NCBI GenBank assembly: GCA_036785705.1
Contig: JAWUZG010000084.1
Span: 13,219,501 to 13,283,500 of the forward strand
DNA: 64,000 nucleotides
From: Acanthornis magna
Lineage: Eukaryota; Chordata; Aves; Passeriformes; Acanthizidae
Direction of reading: 5' to 3'
Under the pieces are notes generated by a model, which saw only the letters and a list, made by a program, of their open reading frames with translations, was not told where the DNA came from and did no database searches. The position numbers were made by a program, and so were the translations under genes. This document shows, piece by piece, positions 10,081 through 22,431 of this stretch (within the stretch, counting starts at the first letter, position 1; every line of letters begins with the position of its first letter).

Positions 10081-13000
10081 CGGGATGCTCCTAATTCGCT
10101 CAGTCCCACGGAATCATCACTCAGCACAACGTACGGCCAGCTCATTTGTCCCCCTGTCAGAAGGCACTGAGCGGCATCAAGCTCTGCACGCTGGGGAGCA
10201 CTTTCCTAAAATCTGACAGCTCCCACAGGCAGTAGAGAGTTGAAAATGTGCCACACGCAACTTTTTCAGGAAGGAAAAATCTTACTGAAACGGTGGCAAT
10301 TATAGTATTAACACTCAGGAAAGCAAGACTCATTTACCATCTTTGCCTCAAATTCCCTGTGCTCACTTGTCTCTGTATGTGCCACCTCCTTATCTGTCTG
10401 CCTCCTCTTCTCCTCTGTCTGCCCTTTGATTTTGACTGTAACCTACCGGAGCCAAGTCAAAAGACATCTGGCTAACGTTTTTTTTTTTTTTTTTGAAGGC
10501 TTGCCCAGCAGAGAATTAATCAAGATGAAAACGGGTTTTTTTCCATGAAGCACCTTGCCAGTTTTAGCATAAATTAAGAGACACGGGCACCAATTAATTA
10601 AAGAACAAATTAGTAAAAGTAAAATGAGCTAGTTTTGCACATAGTCTGAGCAGTTTGCACCTGCAAACCACCCTCTAATTCTGTTAATTTACAAACTGCA
10701 AACCTGAAGTCTAATTATTTCTCTTCATTTCCTCCACAAACTATAAATACACTGACCATACCTGCTGCAAACTTTAGAAAGAACCTGAGCACAAAACACA
10801 AGGCTAATAACTCCTGCACCATCTGTTTCAGTAACTTTGATGACTTACAACTTTTCCACTTTTTGATTTCCCTGCCTCTAAAATTAGAGACACTTCATAG
10901 CCATTATGAAGGTCAGTTTTCTTCTCTTCTTCCCTCCATTTCCTGCATGATATCAACGCTGTCCCCTTAAAGGAGTCTTCCTTCCCAAGCACATTAAGAT
11001 GGTCCTGTGGAAGCAGATCTGTTCTCAGTCTAAGTTTCCAATATAGTATTAATTTTTCCTGTGGTACCAAACAGTTCTGCCTCCAAGCTTTCTCCTCACC
11101 TGTATTACAACTAGACCAGCTTGGCAGTAGAAACTCAAAGATGATTCAAGTATTTTCTACATCCTCTGTCAGTATGCAAAAATGCCTGCACACAGAGCTT
11201 CATATTAAATGGTGAAAGAAAAATTGGGTAGAACTCAGTACACAAATTATGCTGAAACAGTGACAAGTCAGATAACTGTTCTTTAACAAGGGTGCCCATA
11301 GTATTGCATTTAACAGAGGAGAATTTGGCATATTTACCATCACTAGACAACTGAAGCCCCAAAGGCAGCTCATTGCTATCTGAATAAGAAAAGGGTTAGA
11401 AATCACTTGCTTTCACCTTTGCTGAAGGCAAGGTATCATCAATTCTTAAGAGAATTGAGTCCTTAATATGGGCAGAATAATTTAAAAAGCCAAGATCAGA
11501 GGTAGAAGGGAGAGTTTCTAGAAGTTTCTTTTAAATTAAAGGTAATAAACATTAACACATGGTGGGCGTATTTCAGACAGATGCAGAAAGTGCTTGAGGA
11601 AGGCTGAGGTTCTGCATGACCCTTACAATAAAGGGTACTTTCTCTCCAGCCTCTTTTCCCCATCATCCCATAGCATACCTCACAGAAATGACAACTTTTT
11701 AAAAGCACTTTAGTGTAAAATGTAGTTCTCAAGTCGTTGCTGTTCTCCTCTCTCATGACAATACCAACAGCTAATTAGAAACAAAGTCATTTGGGATATA
11801 GACATTACAATCATTCTTGTATTAAATCTTCCACTCTAGGAAACCAAATCAGAATCCCTAGCCTAAATGGGAAATCCTTCAGATTGCAATGTTGCACCAA
11901 CAGGCTAACTGCAGCTTGGGTGACGTGCTTACATGACGGAGTAATATCCTGCATGGGAATTGGGGGAAAGCAACAAAAAGAGAAGGGCTGGTGTACTCTA
12001 CTCTTGCCCATTCCTGGTGTAAAGTGGATGGAAGGGGCATGCTAGGACCCTTACTGACATTTAAGCTGTTTAACAATAAAGTGATACGTGAACCAAGAAG
12101 AAACCTTGGAAGCATTACATCACTGGGCCATTGTATCTAAAGGCAGGTGAATTAGAGCTTTCACAAAACTTTTTGTTAATGGCTGAGCCTAAAACCACAG
12201 CCTGGACCTAAGTGACCTCTGTTCACCTTTGCTTAGTATCTATTTTTTCTCTCCCCAGCTGCATCTCTATATTCCCATACTGTGGACAATTCATATTGAT
12301 TCCTCTACACAAGAAAGCAAGCACTGTGCAGTCTCGCCAGCAGAGGTTCAATTTGTATTGATTCTGGTGGCACGCTACCATTTAGGTTATAACAACTCTG
12401 TCCCTGCCACTTTGAGTGGAGGGCTGGTAACCCTTCAATGTCTCCAGCCAAAACCCTGGCCCTGAAAGAGAAGAGGCAGCACTCTCCCTCTAATGACATC
12501 AGGTGAGCTCCAGGCAATAAACTGTAAAAGGTTTGGACATCAGGGGCAGATCTCTTAACTGTGTTATGCCTCACACCTTTTCTCTGAGCAGCCTCAGCCG
12601 AAGCTTCAGCTTTCACCTGAAGATAAACAGCTACTTCTTCAGCCCCCACTTCCCACCCCACCCTGAGCTGCAGATACCACAGACCCCACACCACACTCCC
12701 ACCTCCCTTAGCTGACTACTCCCGATTTCCCCAGTTCTTGCTGCTGCTGCTGCCAGCGCCTGCTCCATCACCTCCACTGGTCATGGCAACACTCCTATTT
12801 AAAGGGGTCATGGGTACCTAGGCCAGTCAGGATGGGGAACGTGCAATACACCTACAGTAGATACACAGGAGAGCACGAGCAGCAATCCCGAGTCCCAGCT
12901 GGGCTCCAGCTGGGGAGTGCAGCTGGATGCTGACCCCCAGGGCACGGCCATTGCCACTGCTGAGGCTGGAGCAGGCTTTGTGTGTGCTCTGAGCTCAAGT

Positions 13001-14261
13001 GATGGTTAATATGTCAAAACATTATACCATGGATCCCAAGAGAACCTGGCTGTCCCCATGGTTTTGGTGAGAGCTGCTTTCTGGCCCTCTTCAGCTCCTT
13101 GTTTGGTGCACTGTGTTTTTCTAGACTCAGCTGCTTCCTTGCCTGTCCCACATTCAGGCCTTCCCCTCCTCACGCCTCACTGTGTGTGATGCCTCTGGGC
13201 CCAAAGGAACCATCAACTGAAGCCAACAGTATTTCAATGTCATGTTGGATCAGGCCTTCTTTTTGTTTTGAATTATGTTGAATACCACTTTCTCTTCCTC
13301 CTCCATGATTTAACACTCATGACCAAGAGACACCAGCTCCTCCAGCTCACACAAAATGCTGCCACTAATTCACCTCTTCATTAATTTAGTCTCATAAATC
13401 CTTTAATCATTGCACTGGTTTTCCCCCTACTAATGTCACTTGCCAGTGTCTTCAAAATTCTTCATACCTGCTCCACCCTCCTAATGAAACAACCCACTTT
13501 GCATTAACCACAGTAGAATTCGTTAAGAAGAGATCCACAAAATAAATTTTAAAGAATCCTGCTAGAAGCTATTATTGAAATATACTACATTAAAACAGGA
13601 TATGTATGTGACAACTGCTCCTGTTCTGCAACAGAGGGGGGTGCAAAGGCATGCATTTGTCAGGTGACAGTCATTCCCAGTAGTTTCAGTGAACAAAATG
13701 ACTAAGATCAAACATTACTACAAGAGTGAAATCTTTTTGTGAGTTACTACCTTTGCTTCACACCACAGCACTGAAATCAGCTAAGGGTGATCAATTGATA
13801 AATACACTTAAAATGTTGAACTTTTTAATTTCTTGTACATACGGAGATCACCAGATAAAAGCATTAATCAAAGCTGTTTGGCCCTGCCTGTCCTTTTCTT
13901 CAGCAATGTGCCTAGAGAGAAATCCCTTATTTCCTCACCCAGTGCACTCTTTGCAGCTACTGTTTGGTTATGTTTGATTCAGTGATGTGGGTTTTGTAAA
14001 AACTGTACCTCTTCCAGAAGACTAAGAGAAGCATTATCTCTTCTGACTGGAGGGTGAACCAAAGTTCAGGGCCAGGCTGGCTGTCTCAGCTAGGAGGAAA
14101 AAAAGCATTGCGATGGAGTCTTTGATTTGTTTGCTTTTGTATATTCATTTTGCATGAATATAAATGACTAAAAGAGCAAAGCAAACAGAACAAGAATATG
14201 ATTTTTAACCGGACAGCATCACGCTGCCACAGGTCTTCAGTCTCTGCTCAGCCCTGTCTGG
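10081..14261. other. Non-coding stretch right of the CpG island
   Basis: No supported exon. Composition drops to AT-rich immediately after the island. It contains a 17-nt T run (10478-10494), TAAT-rich sequence at 10500-10730 that could be regulatory, and a moderately GC-rich patch near 12650-12990 with a short TGC triplet run near 12739-12753. Open frames of up to 129 codons (12305-12694, minus) show no recognisable domain. Confidence 0.6.
10478..10494. repeat. Poly-T tract (17 nt)
   Basis: Uninterrupted T run in AT-rich DNA right of the CpG island. Confidence 0.95.
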
Positions 14262-14990
14262 GGCTGTTTTGTGTCTTCATCAGTGACATAGTGGGATCCA
14301 GCACACCCCCACCAAGTTTGCCAATGCCGCCAAGCTGAGTGGTGCAGCTAACACACCTGAGGGATGGGATTCCATCCACAGGGATCTGGACAAGCTAGGG
14401 AAGTGGGTCCATGGAAATCTTGTAAGGTTCAACAAGGCCAAGTGCAAGGTGCTGCACCTGGATTGGGGCAACCTCCAGTATCACCACAGGCTGAGGGATG
14501 AAGAGATTGAGAGCAGCCCTGCCCAGGTGGACTTGGGGGTACTGGCCAGCATGGCCAGCAGGCTGAGGGAGATGATTCTGTCTCTCTACTCTGATGAGAG
14601 CCCATGTGGAATAGAACATCCAGCTCTGGAGTCCTCAGTTCAAGGAAGACAATGGACTTGTTGGGAGTGGGTCTGGAGAAGGGCCACAAAAGCAATCAGA
14701 GGGCTGGAACACCTTCCCTAATGGGAAAGGCTGAAAGAGTTTGGGCTGTTCAGTCTGGAGAAGTAAAGGTGCCAGGGAGACCACATTGCAGCCTTTCAGT
14801 ACCTAAATGGGGCTTACAGAAAGATGGGGACAGACTTTTTAATAGAACCTGTAGCAATAGGATAAGGGGTGATGTTTTTAAACTAAGAGAGCATAGAGTC
14901 AGACTACATACAAGGAAGACATTTTTTAAAATGAGGTGATGAAATACTGGAGGAACTTGCTCCATCCCTGGAAACATTCAAGGTCAATTC
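14262..14990 (+). mobile_element. CR1 LINE, truncated 3' part (ORF2 C-terminus and start of 3'UTR), sense on plus
   Basis: Strong resemblance, from memory, to the avian CR1 consensus over most of its length. It includes the segment around GGTTCAACAAGGCCAAGTGC and a later match to TGATCAGAGGGCTGGAACACC. The frame still reads CR1 ORF2 C-terminal words (ESSPA, DLGVL, RRATKAIRGLEHL) between damaged parts. About 85 nt of consensus seem to be missing near 14541, where GGGGGTACTGG runs straight into the segment normally further on. Stops and frame changes make it dead. 5' truncation is typical of CR1 insertion. It breaks off before the usual CR1 3' end. Confidence 0.92.
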
Positions 14991-17900
14991 AAGTAGCAAT
15001 CAACATGTTTCCTCCCTAAATCGTGCTCTCTCCTAAAAATTCTCATGGTGCAATGAGTCTGCACATGTTGCTGAAGGTTTAAGAGAGGCACAAGGGGTCA
15101 GGAGAGGAGCCATAAAGCCAGTTCCTGAACCAAAAGCCAGACATGTTAAAGCAGGCCCCTAAGAAACAGATAAATCAGGCAGTATCAGTCCTACTCTGGA
15201 CTGCAAGTCCTCCAGCTCAAAGAGAATTACCATGGGGCTATAAGCTGAGGATATCTCTAGAATCTTTTATTTTAGAAAGAAATATGAATGTTTTTTAATA
15301 AGTGAAGCAGAAGATAATACCCTTCACTGAAACCTCAAACTTACCACATACCTAAGATCCCAGACCTTCCCTTTTATTTCCAGAGTCCTTGCTCAATCAC
15401 TAGCAATTTCAGCATTTGAAAAAGGTCAGAGTTGCTGGAAAGAGGTTGAGCCCTGGATTGCATGGGCAGAAGAAGACAGACATTCCAGAGATTTCCTCAG
15501 CTAATACAAAAATCTGTTGATATTCACAGCTGTACCTACAACTACTTGAAAGATTTACCGATGCCTCCAACAAAACTTTGAAAACACATTCCAGTCAGAA
15601 GCAATTTCACTTATATTGCAGACTTCAGGGTCGGTTGGTTTGTTGTTTGGTTGGTTTTTTCATTTTCTTTCTTTTTTTTTCTTTAGAAATAAGGAAATTT
15701 GCATTTTAAAAAAATCTTCAATACCTAATAGCTCACCTCCTTCTGCTCACATGTCACCTGAAGTCATGGTCTTTGGTTTATGGCATAATTAGTTGCTACG
15801 GAAATAACATAATCATAGACACACAGAAAATATTCTAGGTATGATTTGCAATGCTCTTTATTTAAGCCTGTCCACAAGTAACTTTGCAGAAACCTCATTC
15901 CTTTTTACGCACACTCATCTGCATAACTGCTGCCATCACCTCTGCCTGTGCATTCCGACTCACTGCTATTGCTACATGCACGACTCACACTAGGGGCATT
16001 TCCTTCACCCACACTGAAGCATCTGTGTGTTCAAACAGTGCTGACAGTGTTCGTGCACACAGAATGGCTGGTGCCAAGTCAGACTAAACAAATAAAATCT
16101 CTTAAAAAACTACCTGGGATTGGCCCCCAAAACCCTGTGCAGCACGGAGCTCCCTTGCTATTTGTGCTTTCTGGGCTTCTGTTATCCAGTTCTTTGCTAA
16201 TGCTTTCTTTTACCCAATAGTAAAAATTTTAGAGTATGGAGATTCCTTGTTTCCCCAGCAAATTCTGCATATTTGGGCCCAGCATAGAGAGGATTATTGC
16301 TGCAGATGAAAGACAAGCAGTGCCAGTCTGTGAACTCGTGAAGAAGCAGAAGCCCCGTTTCCTTATTAATGTCCTCAGTAATAAAGAATGAAAGAACAGA
16401 AATAAAGAACCCATCTGACATCCTCTACAAGAAGAGTTGTAGCCCAAATAAAACTTTTGTCAAGACCTACCTTTGCAGTGTCAGCAGGTCTCAGCAGCAC
16501 AGATGCAATTTATGTGCTAGTTTTCTTAAAATCAGGTTACTTTCTCTAACCTGAGAGATCACCTGATGTTCAAAGAAATACCACTTCAAACACACATGTG
16601 ACACTCAGGATCTTTCTGTCAAGTATAAAGTAATCAGACATGAAAATCTTTAAACTACACAGTTCCGATGAAAGGAGGAAGTTCTTGTGAAAGCAGAAGC
16701 AGACAAAACAAAATAATTACTTAGAAAAATTCGAGGATTCAATAATGTTCACTAACTAGTGTCTGCCTTTTAACACCTTTATGAATTTCTTTCCTCGGAG
16801 ATTCAAAATGGATTCTCTACTTGCCTTGCATCCTTAAAAACAGGACTAAGGTTTTGCACGCATATGAGCATGAAGAAAAGTTCATATAACCGTATTTCAG
16901 CTCCATTTCCAAAGCAATGAAGGCCCAGAAGCGCTCACTGACCTCACAGGCACCCGAGCGAGCGCTCAGCACATTTGAGAATCAGGTCACAGAGAGCCCA
17001 TTTCAACTGAGTACTCAGCCACAGCTTTCACTGCTTTGAGATATTCACGTACTAAAACAGCAAACGCACACTTAAATGCTTTCACGAGTGGGATTGTACA
17101 TAAGCACGAGAAAGGCAGTGTTTGAAAGGCTTCAGATTAAGCTGGACTCTGCACAAGCTGCTGTAGCGGAAGGAATTCCTCCCTGAGCACATACCTTTGA
17201 GGCTGCTGCTCCACAGATCTGCTGGCTGGGAGGTGCCTTCAGCCAAAAGAACAGAGTTTGAAATAGGGTGAGGAGCTCTCCTACCAACTCAGCAGATGTG
17301 AGGCAAGCATGCCACGGCCCCAGGGCCGGCCAGAGAAGTGATCTCTGCTGCTGCAGTGCTGGGCCTGCATCCTTCTCTTCATAGCCAGAAGTCCTCAATT
17401 TGCTCACAGCTCCCTTTGGCTCCCCATCCAAAATCCTAGCTTAAACATAGATGCACTTATTTTTCAAACAAGGGATTGGAAATAACCTCTCTAAGGGAGC
17501 AATAGATGTACTTCTTTTCATCTTGGAATAAGCAAAAGGGCATTACTTTTAATAATATGGAAGTTCTCTCACACCAACTTAGTGCATTTCTTGCAATGTA
17601 AGGTGTGTTGGAGAGAGCTTAAAATTAAAACTGAAATATAAAAGAGCCTCCAACAAATTTAAAAGGTATTTGAAAGGGAATAATAAACAAAACCACTACC
17701 TGAGAATTAAATATAGATATTAGAATGCAATGGACTTGTACAAAGAAAATGCAAGTGGCCATATATCTTCTTATACATTAGACTATCACCTATTGTTTCT
17801 TTTCTTAATATTGTGTGGAATCACAGAAGTTTTATCATTCTACATAGTAAAACTAAACAGCAATGGATCTCTTATCCTTGACATCTCTGTAACCATTCAA

Positions 17901-20900
17901 GTAAAAAGAAAGGAGCTCCTGCTATTAAAAAATAAAAAAAAATTAAAAATTCTTGGTAGCACAAGCTTTGGCTTTCTGATTTGCTATTCTGAGCATCCAT
18001 AACAGTGAACAGACAAAAATAACTTAAGGATTGCTACCAGCAGACATACATTTAAATACATATTTGAACAGATAACACATACAGCTAGAAAACTTAAAAC
18101 AATAGCCTAGGATTTACACTCCTAATAGACATATTAGTGAGCACAATAGCGATAAGGCTTGAAATAAAAATTTTCTTCTGGAATAAGAAGTATCACCTGT
18201 ACTGGAAACCATACATATGTATTTATTTGTTCACATTGCCATAATCCAGGTCTTAATATTTCACTGTCAAAATCTGTCAAAAGCAGACTCATGTTCCTAA
18301 GGGTGCATCTACACACAAATATGAGGCACCTGTATTTTAAAGCAGCACAGATGTGATATCCTTTTTGCAAAACTCACCTAAATTCATACCTAAAACATAA
18401 TACAGAAGCTCTAATTCAGCAAATTCAAGATCTCTAAAAAAAAAAAGTGACACTCATCCCTATTTATTCAGGTGCTTAATGCTATTTAACTTTAATTATG
18501 GAGGCTTTGTTTGCACAGAAATAAGGATATAACTTAGAGCTTTAATGATAAAGAATGAAAGATAATCAGTGCCTGAATTAAGATGCTCATTGCAAAGCTA
18601 CTGCCAAAGTATCTGTTTAAAGTCATCACCTATTTTGGCACACTGGCTAAGATTCTGGATTTAATCAACACCAAATCTGTGCCTAAACTGCACCTGAGCA
18701 TTGGTGCTCAGTGTTTCCTATTAGCCTGTAGTAGGGTCTCAGATATTCCCACTCTGTAAGAAACACACTTGTCACAGGACCTTTGCAAAATTTAATCCTG
18801 TTAAATCTAAGCTCTAGCATACACTAAACTGCTAAAAATGCAAGGTCAACCTTTTCTGCAGTCTGACCTCCAAGCAGTTTGTTTGCTGTGTTATATTTAT
18901 GAAGATGCTTATGAAGGCAGATTTATACACTAAAAAATTATTTCTGCATCAAATCACCAAGAAGCCATCTGAAAATGAGTGTTTCCACAGAAAAAGGGTA
19001 TCTGTTCCATGATGGTTTTCAGAAATGACAAGGAATACACAAAGAAAAACCAGGCCTGATTTCTGCGTTTCTGCCTTTAAACAGGATTTCTTATTTGACA
19101 GGGAAAGAAGACCTCCTTAGACATATATTTATTTTACACATATTTCCATGTATCTAAAGACCATATTAAGCTTCTGAATAGCTCTGGTATTGCTAATGAT
19201 ATTTATCTCAGATAACACATGATTATGAGCCTATAATACTTTAATTAAGATGTTTTATAGCTTTTTATAAGTGCCACCCAAATCTATGCCGTAAGGTAAA
19301 CTGTACTTTTAATTTCTATTTGTGATGTTTACACTGTGCAAAGAGATTCATTACAGTAAAAGCTAGTTATTATTTCTTAGAAGGCTACACAAATTCCTTG
19401 GTCAAAGTCCATCTGGATAAAGCAAAAAAATAATTTTTGTTTGCTTCCATTCTGCTTGGTATTCCTATGTAGTCAATCACTACCAAAAAAAATTATTTCT
19501 ATAGGGGTCAACCACTATAAAGCTAAAGCCATGCTTCTGAATCAATCCAAGGGACAGGATGCCTAATGTATTTGCAAGAGCAAAACCTGAAAATATCCAG
19601 AAGATAATTACACACACCGCCTGACTCAAACAGCGTGTTGTGTTTGGGGCCTGATCCAAAATACATTGAAATCATCATAAGGTGTTCTTCCAATCTCAGC
19701 ACCTCAAAAGTTTGATTGCTTTAGTCCAGACAAATCTTGGAGGAAGTTTCTGGCCCACTGATTCCTGGATATTGTGGTGAGCAGGACTGCTATGAGTGGT
19801 CATACTCAGATGAGGTGGCATTCAATTTTTTATGCAAGATAGAGGCAGGAGGATTGAGTCCAGGACTCCCTTTACCACTGTGGAATGGGATTTCTTTATT
19901 CATCTGTTTAAGACAGGATAGGTGTGACAAGTATGACAGGACAGATGTAACAGAGCATTAAAGCTCCAAAAATTGGGAGGAAGAAAGGGCTGACATCCCC
20001 ACCAGTGCCTGTGAGGGCTCCCTGCTGTCCTGCCAACTCTGTGGGGCAGACAAGCAGTCCCAATAGCATTCTGGCACCTTTTCCCTCAGACAGGTCTTAG
20101 ACCCTGTCCTACCGTGAAACGTGTAGCACCTTTCTCGCCTAACAGAACAACCATGGGAAGAATTTCAACAGAAACACACCCCTTACAGACAATTTTTTTA
20201 AAATGCAACCCAAAAAGAAACCAAGTCAGCCCCTCAATAAGCAATTGAAATGAGAAAAACATCCCTTTGAAATGAGTAGGACTCAGAGTGCTGCATTGGG
20301 CAGTCTGATGGCAGCTTTGGTCCAGCTACAAGCCCCAGCATAATCCCAGCCTGGCCTTAGCTGCAGCTCCAACAGCAAACTCTGCTAGAAAGGGAACCAA
20401 GCCAAAGCTGGCTTTGGCAAGGCAGAGGTGCAAATCTGATTTTCCTTCATGGAGTAAGTTACAGATCCTGCAAACCTGTGTCTCTTGCAGCTGGAAGCTG
20501 ACAGCTTCAGATGAGAGGAATTTATCATTATTATTTTAGTACAAGAGCAGCTCACTGATTGCAGCTTGACAAGTCAAGTTAATTAGTTGATGAAGGGTCT
20601 GATACACTCTGGCTGGCTCCACATCTGTGGACGATGACACAATCAGTAGAATGAAATCTATACTTAAAAGGTCTTTGGTCTTTTTAATCCTAAACTACAG
20701 ATCACAAAATCCACATAACAAAACCTAGAGATCAGAGAAATTACACAAGAGGTTCCCCTTTCCCTAGCCCTCGGGACAGTCTGGTCTCTGCTGCTTAGTG
20801 AAGCTCATAAACAGACAGACTTGACTTCAAAAGCATCCTCTTTTCTTCCTGGACTCCCAGTGGTTCTCAATAATAAGATAACCGGTTTGAGCACAGCCTG

Positions 20901-22415
20901 GCAATGCTCCCTTATGGCTGCTTTCCCCAGCAGGGAAATACCAAGCTGCAGGCTTTCCTCTGCTCCTGCCAAAAACCAGGTGGGATTTACCCACCCTGTC
21001 AAAGGGATTATGTCAAGATCATCTGGCCCCACCTATCAATGCACAGAGCATACATGCTATTTTGCATCCAACCTTACAATACGTTTCAATTTTTACCAGC
21101 TGACAGCTAAAATAGCACGTCAGGCCATGATGTCCCAAGCCCCTAAGAAATACCAGAGAAGCACAAATGGCAGGAACATCTGGCTGGAAAGCGATCTACG
21201 TCATGGGGCTGGAGCCACTGAAAGCCACTAAGCAGTGAGGAGAGGGTAGAGCATCGCCTGCTGGGAACAAGAATGGGCTGCTGCTGGTAGACAGACCTGG
21301 AGCTTCGGATCAGTGGGAGCTACTGCAGAAATTCAGCCAGCCCTCTGCAGACTCCACATGTAACTACAGAGTACAGCTATAAATCTCTTCATGGCCCCAG
21401 CTTTTAGCAACGAGAAAAGCTTTTCCTTCTCTGCCTTTCCTATCCAGATTTTGCACTTTTCAGGGCACAGCCTGCTTCCATCTCCCTTTTTACTTATCAC
21501 CTAGACAGATGAACTGCACTTACAGACACTCCCTTAAAACAAACCAAAAGCAAAAGAGGCAACTTCAAGAGTCCCTGGGCATATCTGAAATGTGGTCAAT
21601 CAGAGGTTGCTGGAGAGCAATCAAGAGAAAGGAGGTCGCTTCCTACAAAGTCAACGAAATTCCAAGACAAGCAGCTCCTGTTTCCAGAAATGATGAGCAG
21701 AGTTTATAACCCAGCAGTTATCTCACCTGGGCCTCCTGGAAGGGGCTGCAGAGAACGGCATGCAGTTACAGGCATAGAGCCACTATTTAGTAAGTAAGAG
21801 ATGTGCACAACAAACAGAAATGGCTGGGCTGGGAACCCACTCCTGGCACGCTTTAATCTCATTTTCATCATCCACACAAGGACTCTGTTGACAGAGCCTG
21901 TATCCCTCTAACAGGAACATTTCAGTCCTGGATTCCTGCTTGTCTACGCTTCTTGAAGTACCATAAAAGCAGATGAAGATTTTTTTGTGTATGCTATAGG
22001 ACTATTTCCTCCCAGTTTGACAGTAGCACAAAGGAATTAGCTTTAACAGCTTTCCATGATTTTTTTTTTTTGACTGTGCTAAGTTCTGACAGAAGAGAGG
22101 TTCCAGTGAAGGCCATGCTTTATTCCACTTCCACTAGGATGCTATTAAAAATCTTCGGATGAATCAGGACAGCACAGATGCTGCAATAATGTTTGAGCAT
22201 TCAGGGGACCTCAAAGATTATTTTTTGTTATTACAGTCTAAACAAAAAACAAAAACACTTTTCATGTTGACATTAATTTCTGTAACACGGCTTTAAAAAC
22301 AAAACAACCCCAAAATTCAATAGAATGTACCCAGGATGGCAATGCTTCAAAATTTGAAGCAGCATGTTGGCATCTTTCCCAGGAAAAAAAAACATATACC
22401 TGTGTATACATACAC

Positions 22416-22431
22416 TTTTTTTTTTTTTTTT
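22416..22431. repeat. Poly-T tract (16 nt)
   Basis: Uninterrupted T run preceded by short CA/TA alternation. Confidence 0.95.

Noticed and set aside
14449..14939. 90- and 111-codon plus frames
   Set aside because: They lie wholly inside the CR1 fragment and are pieces of decayed LINE ORF2, not host genes.
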